DNA of 64,000 nt. It comes from Comamonadaceae bacterium OS-4 (lineage in GTDB: Bacteria > Pseudomonadota > Gammaproteobacteria > Burkholderiales > Burkholderiaceae_C). The stretch is from NCBI GenBank assembly GCA_027924025.1, contig AP026970.1, positions 1,448,501-1,512,500 on the forward strand, in the 5' to 3' direction. Shown one piece after another: positions 26,509-36,164 of the stretch (position 1 is its first letter; every line of letters begins with the position of its first letter). The translations under genes were made by a program, and so were the position numbers. The notes below the pieces were generated by a model, which saw nothing but the letters and a program-made list of their open reading frames with translations, was not told where the DNA came from and made no database searches.

Positions 26509-28880
26509 AGGCGCAGCTCCGGCGCGTTGTCGGCCATCAGACGGTTCAAGGCGCGCTCTACGATAGGCGCCTGATCGAGCATCTGTAGCTCGTGACGGCG
26601 CAGCATGGCGGCGACTTCCCGCTCGGACAGCACGAAGGCGTCAAAGCCTTCGCGGTTGGTGAACAAAAAGCGGGTGCGCATCGGGCTGACCCAGCTCAGG
26701 CGGCAGCGGAAGGGAGGTGTCTCCGGTGACACCTTTTCAAACCAGACACCGCGGGTCAGCAGTTGCGCACTGGCATCAAAGTCATCCATCTGTTCGGCAT
26801 CTTGCTCGGCCAGTTTGCCGGCTCTACGCTCGTCCAGTGCCTGCATCGCCTCATCGGCGGCATGTGCCTCGAGGGCCGCACCTTGGGTGTCGAGCGGGGG
26901 CGCAGCCTTCATCCGTATCGCGAGCATGTGGGTGGCAATCAGTCTGCGGGTGAAGTTCGCCCTGTCTTCGCCGTCCCAGCCAATGCTGTCGAGCTCGGTA
27001 TTGAGTGTGCGAACCAGCTCGGGCAGCACGCCGACCAATTCTTGGCGCTCTTCAGGCTTTGTCTTGGGCTGTGTGCTCCAGATGAGCTGGTCCATCGTGG
27101 CCAGTGTGCGGTTCCAATGGCCTGCATGGGTGTCTTCGGTCATCCAGACCAACGCAATCACCTGCCGCCATTGGGTGGTGAGGAAGGGTTTGAGAAACGG
27201 CGCAAGCGGCAGGTGCTCGGGCAAGGCGCTGATGCGCGCGTGCACCGCCTCATCGGCCTGTGCCAGCGCGGCCGCCAACTGCTCCTCGTCGTTTTCTCGT
27301 GAGGCAAATGGCTCGATGTGTTGATCAGCCTGCCGCTCTGACTCAAACAAAAATTCGGTGAAATCGGCCAGGAGCGCCGCAAACAGCGTGAGGTCGTCAT
27401 GGAACTCGTGCAACACCCGCTGGACGGTGGATTCGATCCGTTGGTACAGGGGGTCTTGTTCGCCTTTGTCTGGCGTCCATGCGACCGAGGCGGATGCCAG
27501 GGTGTCCACCAGTTTGCGGGCGGGATGCTCCGCACTCAAGAAGAAATCGCGGTCCACCATGGCTGCGCGCAAAACAGGGATTTGCAATCGCCCGATGACT
27601 ACCTTCAGCTCGGCCGGGATCGCGCCATCGGTGAACACATAGTCGAACACTTCGGCGAGTGCGTTGACCGTGCCGCGGTCCAGGTCTTGGGCCTGTTGGA
27701 ACGCCGGCTGATCCCCCAATCTGCGCAACACATTGTGCGGGGATCCGGTAGGTTCCATGTCGTCGTCAGACACCAGGAACTGGTAGCGGGAGCCGCGTCC
27801 AGTGCCGGCTTGCATCGCACTCAGGTACTGCAACAAGGCGGGGTCCGCGGGAATGGACAGGCTGTTGTGTGCTCCTGGAGTACCGCCGGAGTCAGCATCC
27901 GAGAGTTCAAAGCCACCGGCCTGCTCGACGGAGGTGCGTCCGACACCCAAGCGACGCAGGAAGTGACGGGCTTGTTGCACCCACTCCTGACGCGCAGGCC
28001 CCCACTGGGACCACACAGAGCGGTCCGCCGCGGGTGCTGACGGTGGTATGTCCCGTTGGGTGAAGCTGCTGCTTTCGGTGGTTGCGCCAAGTGGTGCGCC
28101 GGCGCTGCGCGGACCTAGGTCGGCTGCGCCGGTCAGCGGCGCAAACTGCGAGGATCCATTGGGGGATTTCCGGATGCGATGCACGGTGGTGGCATGCACC
28201 CCCGCCTGCGATAGCGTGGCAATCAGCTCTGTGTACAGCGGGCCCAAATCCACAAAGTGCGCAGGCTCCAGCGCATCCACCAGGTGCTCCGTGACCTGTG
28301 GGTCGAGTTCGCCTTTTTCCCAACCCAGCATGAAACCTTTGAGCAACACGAGCGGGCGGAAGGGGTTTTGCGACAACGACGCAGATTCTTCCCCCATCAA
28401 GGCGGCCAGTTGGGTCGACAAGGTGGTGAGCAAAGGCTCGAAATGCAGATTGAACCGCTGAGCTACCCGGTCCAGCAACAGGATGCGGTGCACCTCATCC
28501 AGGTCAATCAGGCTGAACGACATGCCTTCAAGGGTGTCTGCGGTGGGCTTTGGTGAGGCGGACAGCTGGGTGAGGGCGGGCCACACGGCAGCCACCTCTT
28601 CCTGCAATGCCAACTGGAGTTGGTGTCGGTAAGACTTCAAGAACCGCTCCGGCTGCCGGTCCATCAAGACCGAGGCGGCCCGCAAGTTCTGCCCTTGTAT
28701 CACCGGTAGCTTCCCATCCGCGAGGTCCAGCAGATGGCCGCGCAGGTGCTTCAGGTTGGCGGTATCGCGCTCTTCGAAAAAACCCAAGGTTCTTCCCACC
28801 ATGGCACGCACCAGGCGCTGAGCCCTGGCCCGTGATTCAGGCGTGCTGTTGCCGGCAGTTAATGACTGAAAAGCGCTCAT
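26499..28880 (-). CDS. DUF1631 protein
   Basis: About 793 residues, mainly alpha-helical, with no membrane segment or signal peptide. The beginning (RARAQRLVRAMVGRTLGFFE) and the C-terminal block (FRCRLSWVSPMRTRFLFTNR, then EGFDAFVLSEREVAAMLRRH) are characteristic of the DUF1631 family found in beta- and gammaproteobacteria. The C-terminal block resembles a PilZ-like barrel in character, but I cannot confirm that. Function is unknown. I preferred the ATG at 28880 (MSAFQSLTAGNSTPESRARA) over the upstream GTG at 28958; neither has a clear ribosome-binding site. Confidence 0.8.
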   Translation of the reverse strand: MSAFQSLTAGNSTPESRARAQRLVRAMVGRTLGFFEERDTANLKHLRGHLLDLADGKLPVIQGQNLRAASVLMDRQPERFLKSYRHQLQLALQEEVAAVWPALTQLSASPKPTADTLEGMSFSLIDLDEVHRILLLDRVAQRFNLHFEPLLTTLSTQLAALMGEESASLSQNPFRPLVLLKGFMLGWEKGELDPQVTEHLVDALEPAHFVDLGPLYTELIATLSQAGVHATTVHRIRKSPNGSSQFAPLTGAADLGPRSAGAPLGATTESSSFTQRDIPPSAPAADRSVWSQWGPARQEWVQQARHFLRRLGVGRTSVEQAGGFELSDADSGGTPGAHNSLSIPADPALLQYLSAMQAGTGRGSRYQFLVSDDDMEPTGSPHNVLRRLGDQPAFQQAQDLDRGTVNALAEVFDYVFTDGAIPAELKVVIGRLQIPVLRAAMVDRDFFLSAEHPARKLVDTLASASVAWTPDKGEQDPLYQRIESTVQRVLHEFHDDLTLFAALLADFTEFLFESERQADQHIEPFASRENDEEQLAAALAQADEAVHARISALPEHLPLAPFLKPFLTTQWRQVIALVWMTEDTHAGHWNRTLATMDQLIWSTQPKTKPEERQELVGVLPELVRTLNTELDSIGWDGEDRANFTRRLIATHMLAIRMKAAPPLDTQGAALEAHAADEAMQALDERRAGKLAEQDAEQMDDFDASAQLLTRGVWFEKVSPETPPFRCRLSWVSPMRTRFLFTNREGFDAFVLSEREVAAMLRRHELQMLDQAPIVERALNRLMADNAPELRLQA

Positions 28881-29068
28881 GAGCCAACGTTGGCACGGGG
28901 CTGGCAGTTTGCCCGCATGCACTTTTATAAGGTTGTAACCAAGACGGAATGATCGCACGGACGTGCGACTTGTTGCAGGGGGTGAAGGGCACTTTGCCCC
29001 TCTGAACGCTTGGGATCAGCGGGTTTCTGGTAAGGAGTTGTAACCCCGTGCCATCAGGCGGAAAACAC

Positions 29069-29719
29069 TCAGGCGACGGGGTAAAAAACCGCAGTGTCCC
29101 CCGGCTGCCAGGGCGGAAAAACGGCCATGCAAACCTGGAAGAAATCCGACCCCTCAAACGAAGTCAGCCAGTGCACTAGGGCCTGCCAGTCTTGTGCCGC
29201 GAACCAGGTGGGGTCGGTGTGGGCAAACTGCCGGACAAACGGTGCAATCGCCGCATCAGCCCAACCCCAGGCCGGCCCCTGCAAGAAAGGTTGAGCTTGC
29301 AAGTGGTGGTCAAGCGCTCTCAGAAAGGCGGCTCCTTCTGCGCGGTTGGCTTGCCCGTCAGCCAGGTGGTACCGGTTGGGGTATTTGTAGCGATCGAGAT
29401 GCGGTTTGAACTCCACATCACACCGGTGAACCAGCGCCTTCGCTTCTGATTCCGCGCTCCCTGAGGCGGGAAGCCATCCCATGGGGTCGTGCTGCTGCAG
29501 GGCCCATTGCATGATGTCCAGGCTTTGCTCGATCACACGGCCATCCGGCAGCACCAAAACCGGAACGGTCCCTTTGGGCGACGCCTCTAAAAGGGCTACC
29601 GGTTTGCTGCGCAGCACGACTTCCCGCAATTGCACCCGCATCTCACTGGCCCCAATCGCAATGCGGGCGCGCATGGCATAGGGGCACCGGCGGAAGGAGT
29701 ACAAAATTGGCAGGCTCAT
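29069..29719 (-). CDS. Glutathione S-transferase family protein
   Basis: 216 residues. The N-terminal thioredoxin-like half has SFRRCPYAMRARIAIGASEM, with a CPYA motif supplying the likely active-site cysteine (as in Omega/Lambda-type and glutaredoxin-like GSTs), followed by SPKGTVPVLVLPDGRVIEQS, which carries the cis-Pro and glutathione-binding Glu-Ser. The C-terminal half is the helical GST domain. It lies 19 bp downstream of the trhO frame on the same strand. The substrate is unknown; thiol transfer or de-glutathionylation fits the cysteine-type active site. Confidence 0.88.
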   Translation of the reverse strand: MSLPILYSFRRCPYAMRARIAIGASEMRVQLREVVLRSKPVALLEASPKGTVPVLVLPDGRVIEQSLDIMQWALQQHDPMGWLPASGSAESEAKALVHRCDVEFKPHLDRYKYPNRYHLADGQANRAEGAAFLRALDHHLQAQPFLQGPAWGWADAAIAPFVRQFAHTDPTWFAAQDWQALVHWLTSFEGSDFFQVCMAVFPPWQPGDTAVFYPVA

Positions 29720-29738
29720 GGCGCAAAAAGCAGGGTTT

Positions 29739-30686
29739 TCAGGGGTGTTCGGGCTTGGGCAGGGTGGCGCCTATGTGCACCTGCTGGCGCTGTTTGGCCA
29801 GCTCCCATTGGCGCTGGCGCTCGCGAGCGCTGGCTTTTTGGGTATCGCTGGTGTGCGCGTGGCAGCGAGGGCAGCTCACACCCGCTTCAAAGAACGGCGA
29901 CTCGGTGGCACCTGCCTCCAAAGGGTGACGGCAGGCACGGCACAGCCCGTGATTCCCCGGCTTGAGGCCATGGCCCACCGAGACGCGTTCATCAAAGACA
30001 AAGCATTCGCCTTGCCACAGGCTTTGTTCGGGGGGAACCGTTTCGAGGTACTTGAGAATGCCGCCTTCGAGGTGGTAGACCTCGTCAAAGCCTTGTTCGC
30101 GCATATAGGCGGTCGACTTTTCGCACCGGATGCCGCCGGTGCAGAACATGGCGACTTTGGGCTTTTTTCCTGATCCCGCCAATACCGGGGCTTGCGCGAC
30201 CCATGCGGGCAACTCGGCAAAACTTTTGATATGCGGGTCAATCGCACCGGCAAAGGTGCCGATTTCCACTTCGTAGTCGTTGCGGGTATCGACAACCACT
30301 ACATCAGGGTCAGAAATCAGGGCATTCCAGTCCTGCGGTTTGACGTAGGTTCCCGCCATTTTGGTGGGGCTGATGCCCGGCACTTGCATGGTCACGATCT
30401 CTTTTTTCAGGCGCACCTTCATGCGATAGAAGGGCGCTTTTTCCGAGAAAGATTCTTTGTGCTGCAGGTCCGCCAGCAAAGGGTCTGCACGCAAATAGGC
30501 CAGTACCGCATGCACATCATCAGGCAAGCCAGCAATCGTGCTGTTGATGCCTTCTTCGGCCAGCAAGATCATGCCTTTGACCCGGCGACTTTCGCAAAAT
30601 GCCAGCAGAGGGGCCTTGCGCTCGGCGTAGTCGGGCAGTTCAACAAACTTGTAAAAAGCAGCGGTCAGATATACAGGATTCGACAT
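29739..30686 (-). CDS. trhO: tRNA uridine(34) hydroxylase, rhodanese type
   Basis: About 315 residues of the YceA/TrhO family, which hydroxylates the wobble uridine of certain tRNAs without oxygenase cofactors. The N-terminal UPF0176-type domain (YLTAAFYKFVELPDYAERKA, LLAEEGINSTIAGLP) is followed by a rhodanese domain whose catalytic Cys lies in FCTGGIRCEKSTAYM. A Cys-rich C-terminus (CRACRHPLEAGAT, CPRCH) suggests a bound zinc. I used the ATG at 30686 (MSNPVYLTAAFYK); the open frame extends upstream without similarity. A dnaJ terminator separates it from dnaJ. Confidence 0.9.
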   Translation of the reverse strand: MSNPVYLTAAFYKFVELPDYAERKAPLLAFCESRRVKGMILLAEEGINSTIAGLPDDVHAVLAYLRADPLLADLQHKESFSEKAPFYRMKVRLKKEIVTMQVPGISPTKMAGTYVKPQDWNALISDPDVVVVDTRNDYEVEIGTFAGAIDPHIKSFAELPAWVAQAPVLAGSGKKPKVAMFCTGGIRCEKSTAYMREQGFDEVYHLEGGILKYLETVPPEQSLWQGECFVFDERVSVGHGLKPGNHGLCRACRHPLEAGATESPFFEAGVSCPRCHAHTSDTQKASARERQRQWELAKQRQQVHIGATLPKPEHP

Positions 30687-30765
30687 CCCCCGATTGTGCC
30701 TGCCCAGCCGCGCTTGTCGGCGGTTTGGCAGGCTACGGCGGTGCCGGCATAGCACCAACATGCGT

Positions 30766-30803
30766 AAAAAAGCCGCCGGATCGCGGGGCGATCGTGGCGG
30801 CTT
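30766..30803 (-). terminator. Rho-independent terminator after dnaJ
   Basis: On the minus strand an AAGCCGCC...GGCGGCTT stem with an inner CGATC/GATCG helix is followed by TTTTT. It lies 40 bp beyond the dnaJ stop. Confidence 0.85.
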
Positions 30804-30839
30804 GGTCGGGCCGGTGGCAGCCCCTTAGGGCATGGCCGA

Positions 30840-31970
30840 TCAGCTAAAGAAGCTCTTCAGGCGATCTGTCCAACTGTCGCCTGTCGGCGAATGTTTGCTG
30901 CCGCCTTTTTTGAACGACTCATCCAGCTCCTTGAGCAGCTTGCGCTGGTGCTCGGTGAGCTTGACCGGTGTTTCCACCGTGATGTGGCAATACAGGTCAC
31001 CGGGGTAGCTGGAGCGCACGCCCTTGATGCCCTTACCGCGCAGGCGGAACTGCTTGCCGGTCTGGGTACCTTCGGGAATGTCGATCGCCGCTTTGCCAGC
31101 CAGCGTAGGCACATCAATCTCGCCACCCAGTGCCGCAGTGATGAAGCTGATGGGTACAGAGCAATGGATGTCATCGCCATCACGCTCAAAGATGTCGTGC
31201 TTCTTGAGACGGATTTCGATGTACAGGTCGCCGGGTGGGCCGCCATTGGTGCCGGGCTCACCGTTGCCGGCGCTGCGGATGCGCATGCCGCCGTCGATAC
31301 CCGCCGGGATTTTGACTTCCAGGGTTTTCTGGCGCTTGATCTTGCCTTGGCCGCTGCAGGCATTGCAGGGGTCGGGGATGACCTTGCCATTGCCGCGGCA
31401 GGTGGGGCAAGTCTGCTGGACGCTGAAGAAGCCCTGGCGCATCTGCACCGTACCCGCTCCATTACAGGTGCCGCAGGTTTTGACTTGGGTGCCGGGTTTG
31501 GCGCCGCTGCCTTTGCAGGTGTCGCAGTTGTCCCAGCTGGGGATACGGATCTGCGCGTCTTTGCCGCGTGCCGCTTCTTCCAGAGTGACTTCCATGGCAT
31601 AGCTCAAATCGCTGCCACGGTAGACCTGGCGTCCGCCGCGTGCACCGCCGCGCTGTTGGCCGAACATGTCGCCAAAGATATCGCCGAAGGCTTCGGCAAA
31701 GCCGCCATAGCCCTCGCCACCGCCGCCACCCCGGTTGGGGTCCACGCCGGCGTGACCGTACTGGTCATAGGCCGCACGCTTTTGGGCATCGGAAAGCATC
31801 TCGTAGGCTTCTTTGCCTTCTTTGAACTTTTCCTCCGCCGCTTTGGCAGCATCACCCTGATTGCGGTCAGGGTGGTGCTTCATCGCCAATTTGCGATAGG
31901 CCTTTTTGATCTCTTCTTCCGTAGCGGTCTTGCTGACGCCCAGAACTTCGTAATAGTCGCGTTTGGCCAT
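30840..31970 (-). CDS. dnaJ: Chaperone DnaJ (Hsp40)
   Basis: 376 residues, full type-I DnaJ. The J domain begins [20 protein letters not shown] and has HHPDRNQ with the HPD tripeptide. A Gly-rich linker ([20 protein letters not shown]) follows, then four CxxCxGxG zinc repeats ([32 protein letters not shown]) and the C-terminal substrate-binding domains. It delivers substrates to DnaK and stimulates its ATPase. It lies 91 bp behind dnaK, with a terminator hairpin between them, so dnaJ expression is probably reduced relative to dnaK. Confidence 0.98.
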   Translation of the reverse strand: MAKRDYYEVLGVSKTATEEEIKKAYRKLAMKHHPDRNQGDAAKAAEEKFKEGKEAYEMLSDAQKRAAYDQYGHAGVDPNRGGGGGEGYGGFAEAFGDIFGDMFGQQRGGARGGRQVYRGSDLSYAMEVTLEEAARGKDAQIRIPSWDNCDTCKGSGAKPGTQVKTCGTCNGAGTVQMRQGFFSVQQTCPTCRGNGKVIPDPCNACSGQGKIKRQKTLEVKIPAGIDGGMRIRSAGNGEPGTNGGPPGDLYIEIRLKKHDIFERDGDDIHCSVPISFITAALGGEIDVPTLAGKAAIDIPEGTQTGKQFRLRGKGIKGVRSSYPGDLYCHITVETPVKLTEHQRKLLKELDESFKKGGSKHSPTGDSWTDRLKSFFS

Positions 31971-32000
31971 GTGTCTCTTTTGCCTGTAAACAACAGAAAA

Positions 32001-32034
32001 GCCGCGTTGAACCCCCAGTGGCGTTCAACGCGGC
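32001..32034 (-). terminator. Hairpin terminator between dnaK and dnaJ
   Basis: A perfect 12-bp stem (GCCGCGTTGAAC and complement) with a 10-nt loop. On the minus strand it is followed by TTTTCTGTT. It should give partial termination after dnaK and so set the dnaK:dnaJ ratio. Confidence 0.85.
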
Positions 32035-32061
32035 ATCTTTGTGCTGCGCTAGTGTGCCAGC

Positions 32062-34008
32062 TTAGCCTTTTTTGACTTCTTTGACTTCAGCGTCCACGAT
32101 GTTGTCATCGTCCGCTGGCTTGGCGCCCTGTGCGCTTTGCTCTGCACCAGCAGGCTGCTCGCCGCCTTCAGCGGCTTGCTTGGCTTGCATGTCGGCGTAC
32201 ATCTTCTCACCCAGCTTCTGGCTGGCAGCCATCAATGCTTCGCTCTTGGCCTTGATCGCGTCCTTGTCGTCAGACTTCAGGCTGTCTTCCACGTCCTTGA
32301 TGGCCGCTTCGATCTTTTCCTTCTCGCCAGCGTCCAGCTTATCGCCGTACTCGGTCAGGCTCTTCTTGACGCTGTGGGCGTTGGCTTCGGCTTCGTTGCG
32401 AGCTTGCACCAGTTCCAGCTTCTTCTTGTCGTCGGCAGCGTTCAGCTCGGCGTCTTTCACCATTTGCTGGATTTCGTCTTCCGACAAGCCGGAGTTGGCC
32501 TTGATGGTGATCTTGTTTTCCTTGCCAGTGCCCTTGTCTTTGGCGCCCACGTGCAAGATGCCGTTGGCGTCAATGTCAAAAGACACTTCGATCTGGGGTG
32601 TGCCGCGCGCTGCGGGTGGAATGCCTTCGAGGTTGAACTCGCCCAGCATCTTGTTCACCGCTGCGATTTCGCGTTCACCCTGGAACACCTTGATGGTCAC
32701 GGCAGGCTGGTTGTCTTCTGCGGTCGAGAAGGTCTGCGCGAACTTGGTAGGAATCGTGGTGTTCTTGGTGATCATCTTGGTCATGACACCGCCCAGGGTT
32801 TCAATACCCAGGGACAGGGGGGTCACGTCCAACAACAACACGTCCTTGCGGTCGCCCGACAAAACTTGACCTTGAATCGCGGCGCCCACGGCCACGGCTT
32901 CGTCAGGGTTCACGTCCTTGCGTGGCTCTTTGCCGAACAATTCCTTGACCTTCTCTTGCACCTTAGGCATGCGAGTCATACCGCCAACCAGAATCACGTC
33001 GTGGATGTCGGAGGCCGACACGCCGGCATCTTTCAGGGCGGTACGGATAGGGGCAATGGTGCGCTCGATCAACTCATCCACCAGCGACTCCAACTTGGCG
33101 CGGGTCAGCTTGATGTTCAAGTGCTTGGGACCGGACGCATCTGCGGTGATGTAAGGCAGGTTGATGTCGGTTTGCGAGCTGCTGGACAGCTCGATCTTGG
33201 CCTTTTCAGCAGCTTCCTTCAAGCGTTGCAGGGCCAGCACGTCCTTGGACAGGTCGACGCCTTGTTCTTTCTTGAACTCGGTGATGATGAAATCGATCAC
33301 GCGTTGGTCGAAGTCTTCACCGCCCAGGAAAGTGTCGCCGTTGGTGGACAACACTTCGAACTGCTTTTCGCCATCGACGTCAGCGATTTCGATGATGGAC
33401 ACGTCAAAGGTACCGCCACCCAAGTCGTACACGGCGATCTTGCGGTCGCCCTTTTCGTTCTTATCCATACCGAATGCCAAGGCAGCAGCGGTAGGTTCGT
33501 TGATGATGCGCTTGACGTCCAAACCGGCAATGCGGCCAGCGTCTTTGGTGGCTTGGCGCTGAGCATCGTTGAAGTAGGCGGGCACGGTGATCACGGCCTC
33601 GGTCACTTCTTCGCCGAGGTAGTCTTCGGCGGTCTTCTTCATCTTGCGCAGAATGTCGGCGCTGACCTGCTGCGGAGCCATGCGGTTGCCGCGCACTTCC
33701 ACCCATGCATCGCCGTTGTCGGCAGCAGCGATGGTGTAGGGCATCAGGTCGATGTCTTTCTGGACTTCCTTTTCAGTGAACTTGCGGCCGATCAGGCGCT
33801 TCACCGCGTACAGCGTGTTCTTGGGGTTGGTCACCGATTGGCGCTTGGCGGATGCGCCCACCAACACTTCGCCGTCTTCCTGGTACGCAATGATGGACGG
33901 GGTGGTGCGTGCGCCTTCCGCGTTTTCGATCACTTTGGGCGTGTTGCCTTCCATCACAGCAACGCAGCTGTTGGTGGTTCCCAAGTCAATGCCGATGATT
34001 CTTCCCAT
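32062..34008 (-). CDS. dnaK: Chaperone DnaK (Hsp70)
   Basis: 648 residues. The ATPase domain begins [20 protein letters not shown] and contains [20 protein letters not shown], the phosphate loop [18 protein letters not shown], and [12 protein letters not shown]. The linker VLLLDVTPL leads into the substrate-binding domain, and the tail ends in an acidic EVKEVKKG. It is preceded by a TTTTAGGAGTACACC ribosome-binding site. It lies 123 bp downstream of grpE, with its own sigma-32-like promoter candidate at 34048-34074. Confidence 0.99.
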   Translation of the reverse strand: MGRIIGIDLGTTNSCVAVMEGNTPKVIENAEGARTTPSIIAYQEDGEVLVGASAKRQSVTNPKNTLYAVKRLIGRKFTEKEVQKDIDLMPYTIAAADNGDAWVEVRGNRMAPQQVSADILRKMKKTAEDYLGEEVTEAVITVPAYFNDAQRQATKDAGRIAGLDVKRIINEPTAAALAFGMDKNEKGDRKIAVYDLGGGTFDVSIIEIADVDGEKQFEVLSTNGDTFLGGEDFDQRVIDFIITEFKKEQGVDLSKDVLALQRLKEAAEKAKIELSSSSQTDINLPYITADASGPKHLNIKLTRAKLESLVDELIERTIAPIRTALKDAGVSASDIHDVILVGGMTRMPKVQEKVKELFGKEPRKDVNPDEAVAVGAAIQGQVLSGDRKDVLLLDVTPLSLGIETLGGVMTKMITKNTTIPTKFAQTFSTAEDNQPAVTIKVFQGEREIAAVNKMLGEFNLEGIPPAARGTPQIEVSFDIDANGILHVGAKDKGTGKENKITIKANSGLSEDEIQQMVKDAELNAADDKKKLELVQARNEAEANAHSVKKSLTEYGDKLDAGEKEKIEAAIKDVEDSLKSDDKDAIKAKSEALMAASQKLGEKMYADMQAKQAAEGGEQPAGAEQSAQGAKPADDDNIVDAEVKEVKKG

Positions 34009-34047
34009 GGTGTACTCCTAAAACTCTAAAAATTCAGATGTGGATAA

Positions 34048-34074
34048 GGTGTGGGCTACCCAAAACGTTTCAAG
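34048..34074 (-). promoter_or_regulatory. Possible sigma-32-like promoter of dnaK
   Basis: On the minus strand CTTGAA is followed after 13 nt by CCCACACC, compared with the heat-shock consensus CTTGAAA / CCCCATnT. The -35 element is perfect and the -10 element is partial. It lies about 40 bp before the dnaK ATG. Confidence 0.5.
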
Positions 34075-34131
34075 TGCCCAACCGCTCAAAAAATACGATT
34101 AATCCGGTCGGCTGGTTGTGCGCTGTCGCAC

Positions 34132-34695
34132 TTACTTGGGGGCAGACACGGTGACCAAGGCCGGACGCAGCACGCGGTCTGCAATGGAATAGCCTTTTTG
34201 CAGCACATTGACCACGGTGTTGGCTTCCTGCTCGGAAGGCACCACGCTGATGGCCTGGTGATGGTGCGGATCGAATTTGGTGCCGGCAGTCGGTGCGATG
34301 GCGATCACCTTGTTGCGCTCCAGTGCAGCTGTCAATTGGCGCAGGGTGGCTTGGGCGCCTTCGCGGATCTGCTCGGGGGTGGCGTCTTTGATCACCAGAC
34401 CGGCTTCCAGGCTGTCTGCCACGGGCAGCATGCTCTCGGCAAAGCTCTCCACCGCAAACTTGCGGGCCTTGGAGATTTCGTCATCAGCGCGGCGACGGGC
34501 GTTTTCGGCTTCGGCTTTGGCGCGCAAGAACTGGTCAGCCAATTCACTGCTTTTGGCTTTCAGCGTGGCAAGCTCTGCTTGGGCTTGGGCCAAGGCGTCG
34601 CCCTCGTTCGCAGCGGCCGCTGCGAGAATTTCTTCGGGGCTTTGTGCCGCGTCAGCGGCCGGGTTGGGGCTGGATGGGCTTGGGGTATCAGACAT
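34132..34695 (-). CDS. grpE: Nucleotide exchange factor GrpE
   Basis: 187 residues. An N-terminal acidic, Ala-rich disordered stretch precedes the long coiled-coil (from about [20 protein letters not shown]) and the beta domain with [40 protein letters not shown] and [20 protein letters not shown]. It releases ADP from DnaK. First gene of grpE-dnaK-dnaJ, under a well-matched sigma-32-type promoter. Confidence 0.97.
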   Translation of the reverse strand: MSDTPSPSSPNPAADAAQSPEEILAAAAANEGDALAQAQAELATLKAKSSELADQFLRAKAEAENARRRADDEISKARKFAVESFAESMLPVADSLEAGLVIKDATPEQIREGAQATLRQLTAALERNKVIAIAPTAGTKFDPHHHQAISVVPSEQEANTVVNVLQKGYSIADRVLRPALVTVSAPK

Positions 34696-34728
34696 GCTGT
34701 TCTATCCGGTTGAATGCGATTGCGCCTT

Positions 34729-34756
34729 ACATGGCGACGCATAACCTTGTTTCAAG
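34729..34756 (-). promoter_or_regulatory. Sigma-32-type heat-shock promoter of grpE
   Basis: On the minus strand CTTGAAA is followed after 13 nt by CGCCATGT, close to the consensus CTTGAAA / CCCCATnT. The -10 ends 33 bp before the grpE ATG, giving a short leader. No CIRCE palindrome was seen near it, so RpoH control is more likely than HrcA control. Confidence 0.75.
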
Positions 34757-34815
34757 AGGGAGTTTCCGGATGCCGTGCGGTCATCCGGAAGGTGTATCAC
34801 GAAGAGGCTACGGAC

Positions 34816-35169
34816 TTAGCCGCGCACACCCAGCAATTCCACATCGAACTTCAGGGTCGCATTGGGGGGGATCACGCCACCCGCACCGCGGGAGCCGTAG
34901 CCCAGTGCTGCAGGGATGATCAGGGTGCGGGCACCGCCGACCTTCATGCCGGCCACACCTTCGTCCCAACCGCGGATCACCATGCCGGCGCCCAGATGGA
35001 ACACAAACGGATCGTTGCGGTCTTTGCTGGAATCGAACTTGGCGCCTTGTACGCCATCGTTGTAGAGCCAGCCTGTGTAATGCACGGTGACGCTTTGGCC
35101 TTTTTTGGCTTCGTCGCCGGTGCCTTCAATCGTGTCTTCAAACTGGAGTCCGCTGGCGGTGGTAGGCAT
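34816..35169 (-). CDS. FKBP-type peptidyl-prolyl cis-trans isomerase
   Basis: About 117 residues: a single FKBP domain with VTVHYTGWLYNDGVQGAKFD, DPFVFHLGAGMVIRGWDEGV and IIPAALGYGSRGAGGVIPPN, all typical active-site stretches. It accelerates proline cis-trans isomerisation in protein folding. No signal peptide, so cytoplasmic. I used the ATG at 35169, which has an AAAGGAT site 8 nt upstream, over the TTG two codons earlier. It lies upstream of grpE on the same strand. Confidence 0.93.
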   Translation of the reverse strand: MPTTASGLQFEDTIEGTGDEAKKGQSVTVHYTGWLYNDGVQGAKFDSSKDRNDPFVFHLGAGMVIRGWDEGVAGMKVGGARTLIIPAALGYGSRGAGGVIPPNATLKFDVELLGVRG

Positions 35170-35179
35170 ATTCAAATCC

Positions 35180-35227
35180 TTTTGCTATAAAAACAGGAGC
35201 GGGTCGCGCAAACGTGCTGGGTCTTGG
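35180..35227 (+). repeat. Interspersed repeat copy upstream of the FKBP gene
   Basis: TTTGCTATAAAAACAGGAGC then GGGTCGCGCAAACGTGCTGG. It matches the copy at 41873 position by position in its first 30 bases, with decay after that. It lies in the FKBP leader/promoter region. Confidence 0.55.
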
Positions 35228-35259
35228 CGGCCGGAAAAACCATAAATTATGCCCCAGCC

Positions 35260-35286
35260 AAAAAAAAGACAGGCCAAGGCCTGTCT
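35260..35286 (-). terminator. Rho-independent terminator after the HxlR-type regulator
   Basis: On the minus strand a near-perfect palindrome AGACAGGCC/GGCCTGTCT is followed by TTTTTT. It lies 33 bp beyond the stop of the regulator gene. Confidence 0.85.
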
Positions 35287-35318
35287 GCAGGGTTCAGGCC
35301 GCTAGGGCCGGCAGCGAT

Positions 35319-35630
35319 TTACTTCGCTTTTTTTGCCTGAGCAGTAGACCACTTCACCGCAAACGCCTGCAAATCACCCAAGCGCTTGAGCAAATCTGCA
35401 CCTGCGGATGTCACTACATAGCCGTCGGTACCGTGGGTCAGGAGGCCGGCTTCGCGCAATTCTTTGATCCGGGTATTCAGGGTGTTGGGGGTAATTCCAC
35501 CGACGCTGTCTTGCAGCAAGCGGAAGGTTTGTGCGTGGCCGTCGCGAAGGGCCCACAAAACGCGTATCGCATAACGGGATTCCAAGAGTTCCAACAACTG
35601 GCCCACTGCGACCGTTTCTTTTGCACTCAT
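35319..35630 (-). CDS. HxlR-like winged-helix transcriptional regulator
   Basis: 103 residues. The core (LLELLESRYAIRVLWALRDG, then FRLLQDSVGGITPNTLNTRI and KELREAGLLTHG) is a winged helix of the HxlR/MarR-like type. It has no cysteine-based sensor, so the signal is unknown. It stands alone with its own terminator. Confidence 0.78.
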   Translation of the reverse strand: MSAKETVAVGQLLELLESRYAIRVLWALRDGHAQTFRLLQDSVGGITPNTLNTRIKELREAGLLTHGTDGYVVTSAGADLLKRLGDLQAFAVKWSTAQAKKAK

Positions 35631-35717
35631 TACCTTGCCCTTTTTATGTATCTTGATGGTGGGCCGGCCATGAGGCCGGATTCCTAAAACGAGCGGAAAC
35701 TATAGCGCAGTTTTCTG

Positions 35718-35768
35718 CTTGCTACAAGTTTCATAGCTGTTGGCGCAGGTAAACAGGGCGCCAGACTT
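35718..35768 (+). repeat. Interspersed repeat copy, intergenic
   Basis: TTGCTACAAGTTTCATAGCT then GTTGGCGCAGG and CAGGGCGCCAGA. The order GCTA-CATAGCTG-GCGCA-GGGCGCCAGA matches the family consensus. It lies between the HxlR-type gene and the ComFB gene. Confidence 0.7.
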
Positions 35769-35852
35769 ACAAACGCATACTTATGTGTCCGGCTTGCCAC
35801 TGCGTGCCCGCGATGCTAAGGTGCTGTGATTCATGATCCGGAGGTTTTTCAC

Positions 35853-36134
35853 ATGGCTTTCAACTTTGAGCTGGTCCACAACTACTACGAGCGCCTGGTT
35901 TTTGAGGAGGTCGTTCGCCGGGCTGCCGAGTTTCCGGCATTTAACAACGATATGTTGGGCGATGTGGCATGTGTCGCGCTGAACCGCTTGCCGGCGCGCT
36001 ATGTGCGCCACGACGTGGATTTGATGTTTTATTTGACGGAACAAGAGCGCCAGGCGATTGACCTGTCCCTCGAAGAGGCTTTGCTGTTTGCGTTCCGTTT
36101 TGTGGGCGAACGAAGCGCCAAGGCAGGCGGCTAA
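35853..36134 (+). CDS. ComFB-family protein
   Basis: About 93 residues and consisting only of a late-competence ComFB domain (MAFNFELVHNYYERLVFEEV, then VACVALNRLPARYVRHDVDL). The ATG at 35853 has a strong GGAGG site 8 nt upstream; an upstream in-frame GTG at 35826 is less likely. ComFB proteins were named from the Bacillus com operon. Cyanobacterial relatives are reported to bind cyclic di-GMP, so a small signalling adaptor is plausible here. It has no operon partner: aroE is convergent. Confidence 0.8.
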   Translation: MAFNFELVHNYYERLVFEEVVRRAAEFPAFNNDMLGDVACVALNRLPARYVRHDVDLMFYLTEQERQAIDLSLEEALLFAFRFVGERSAKAGG

Positions 36135-36164
36135 AAGCCGCCCCTGTTCGGATGCCTGCAACCT

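Noticed and set aside
32137-34029. 630-residue open frame antisense to dnaK
   Set aside because: Same reason: complete overlap with a certain gene and no motif of its own.
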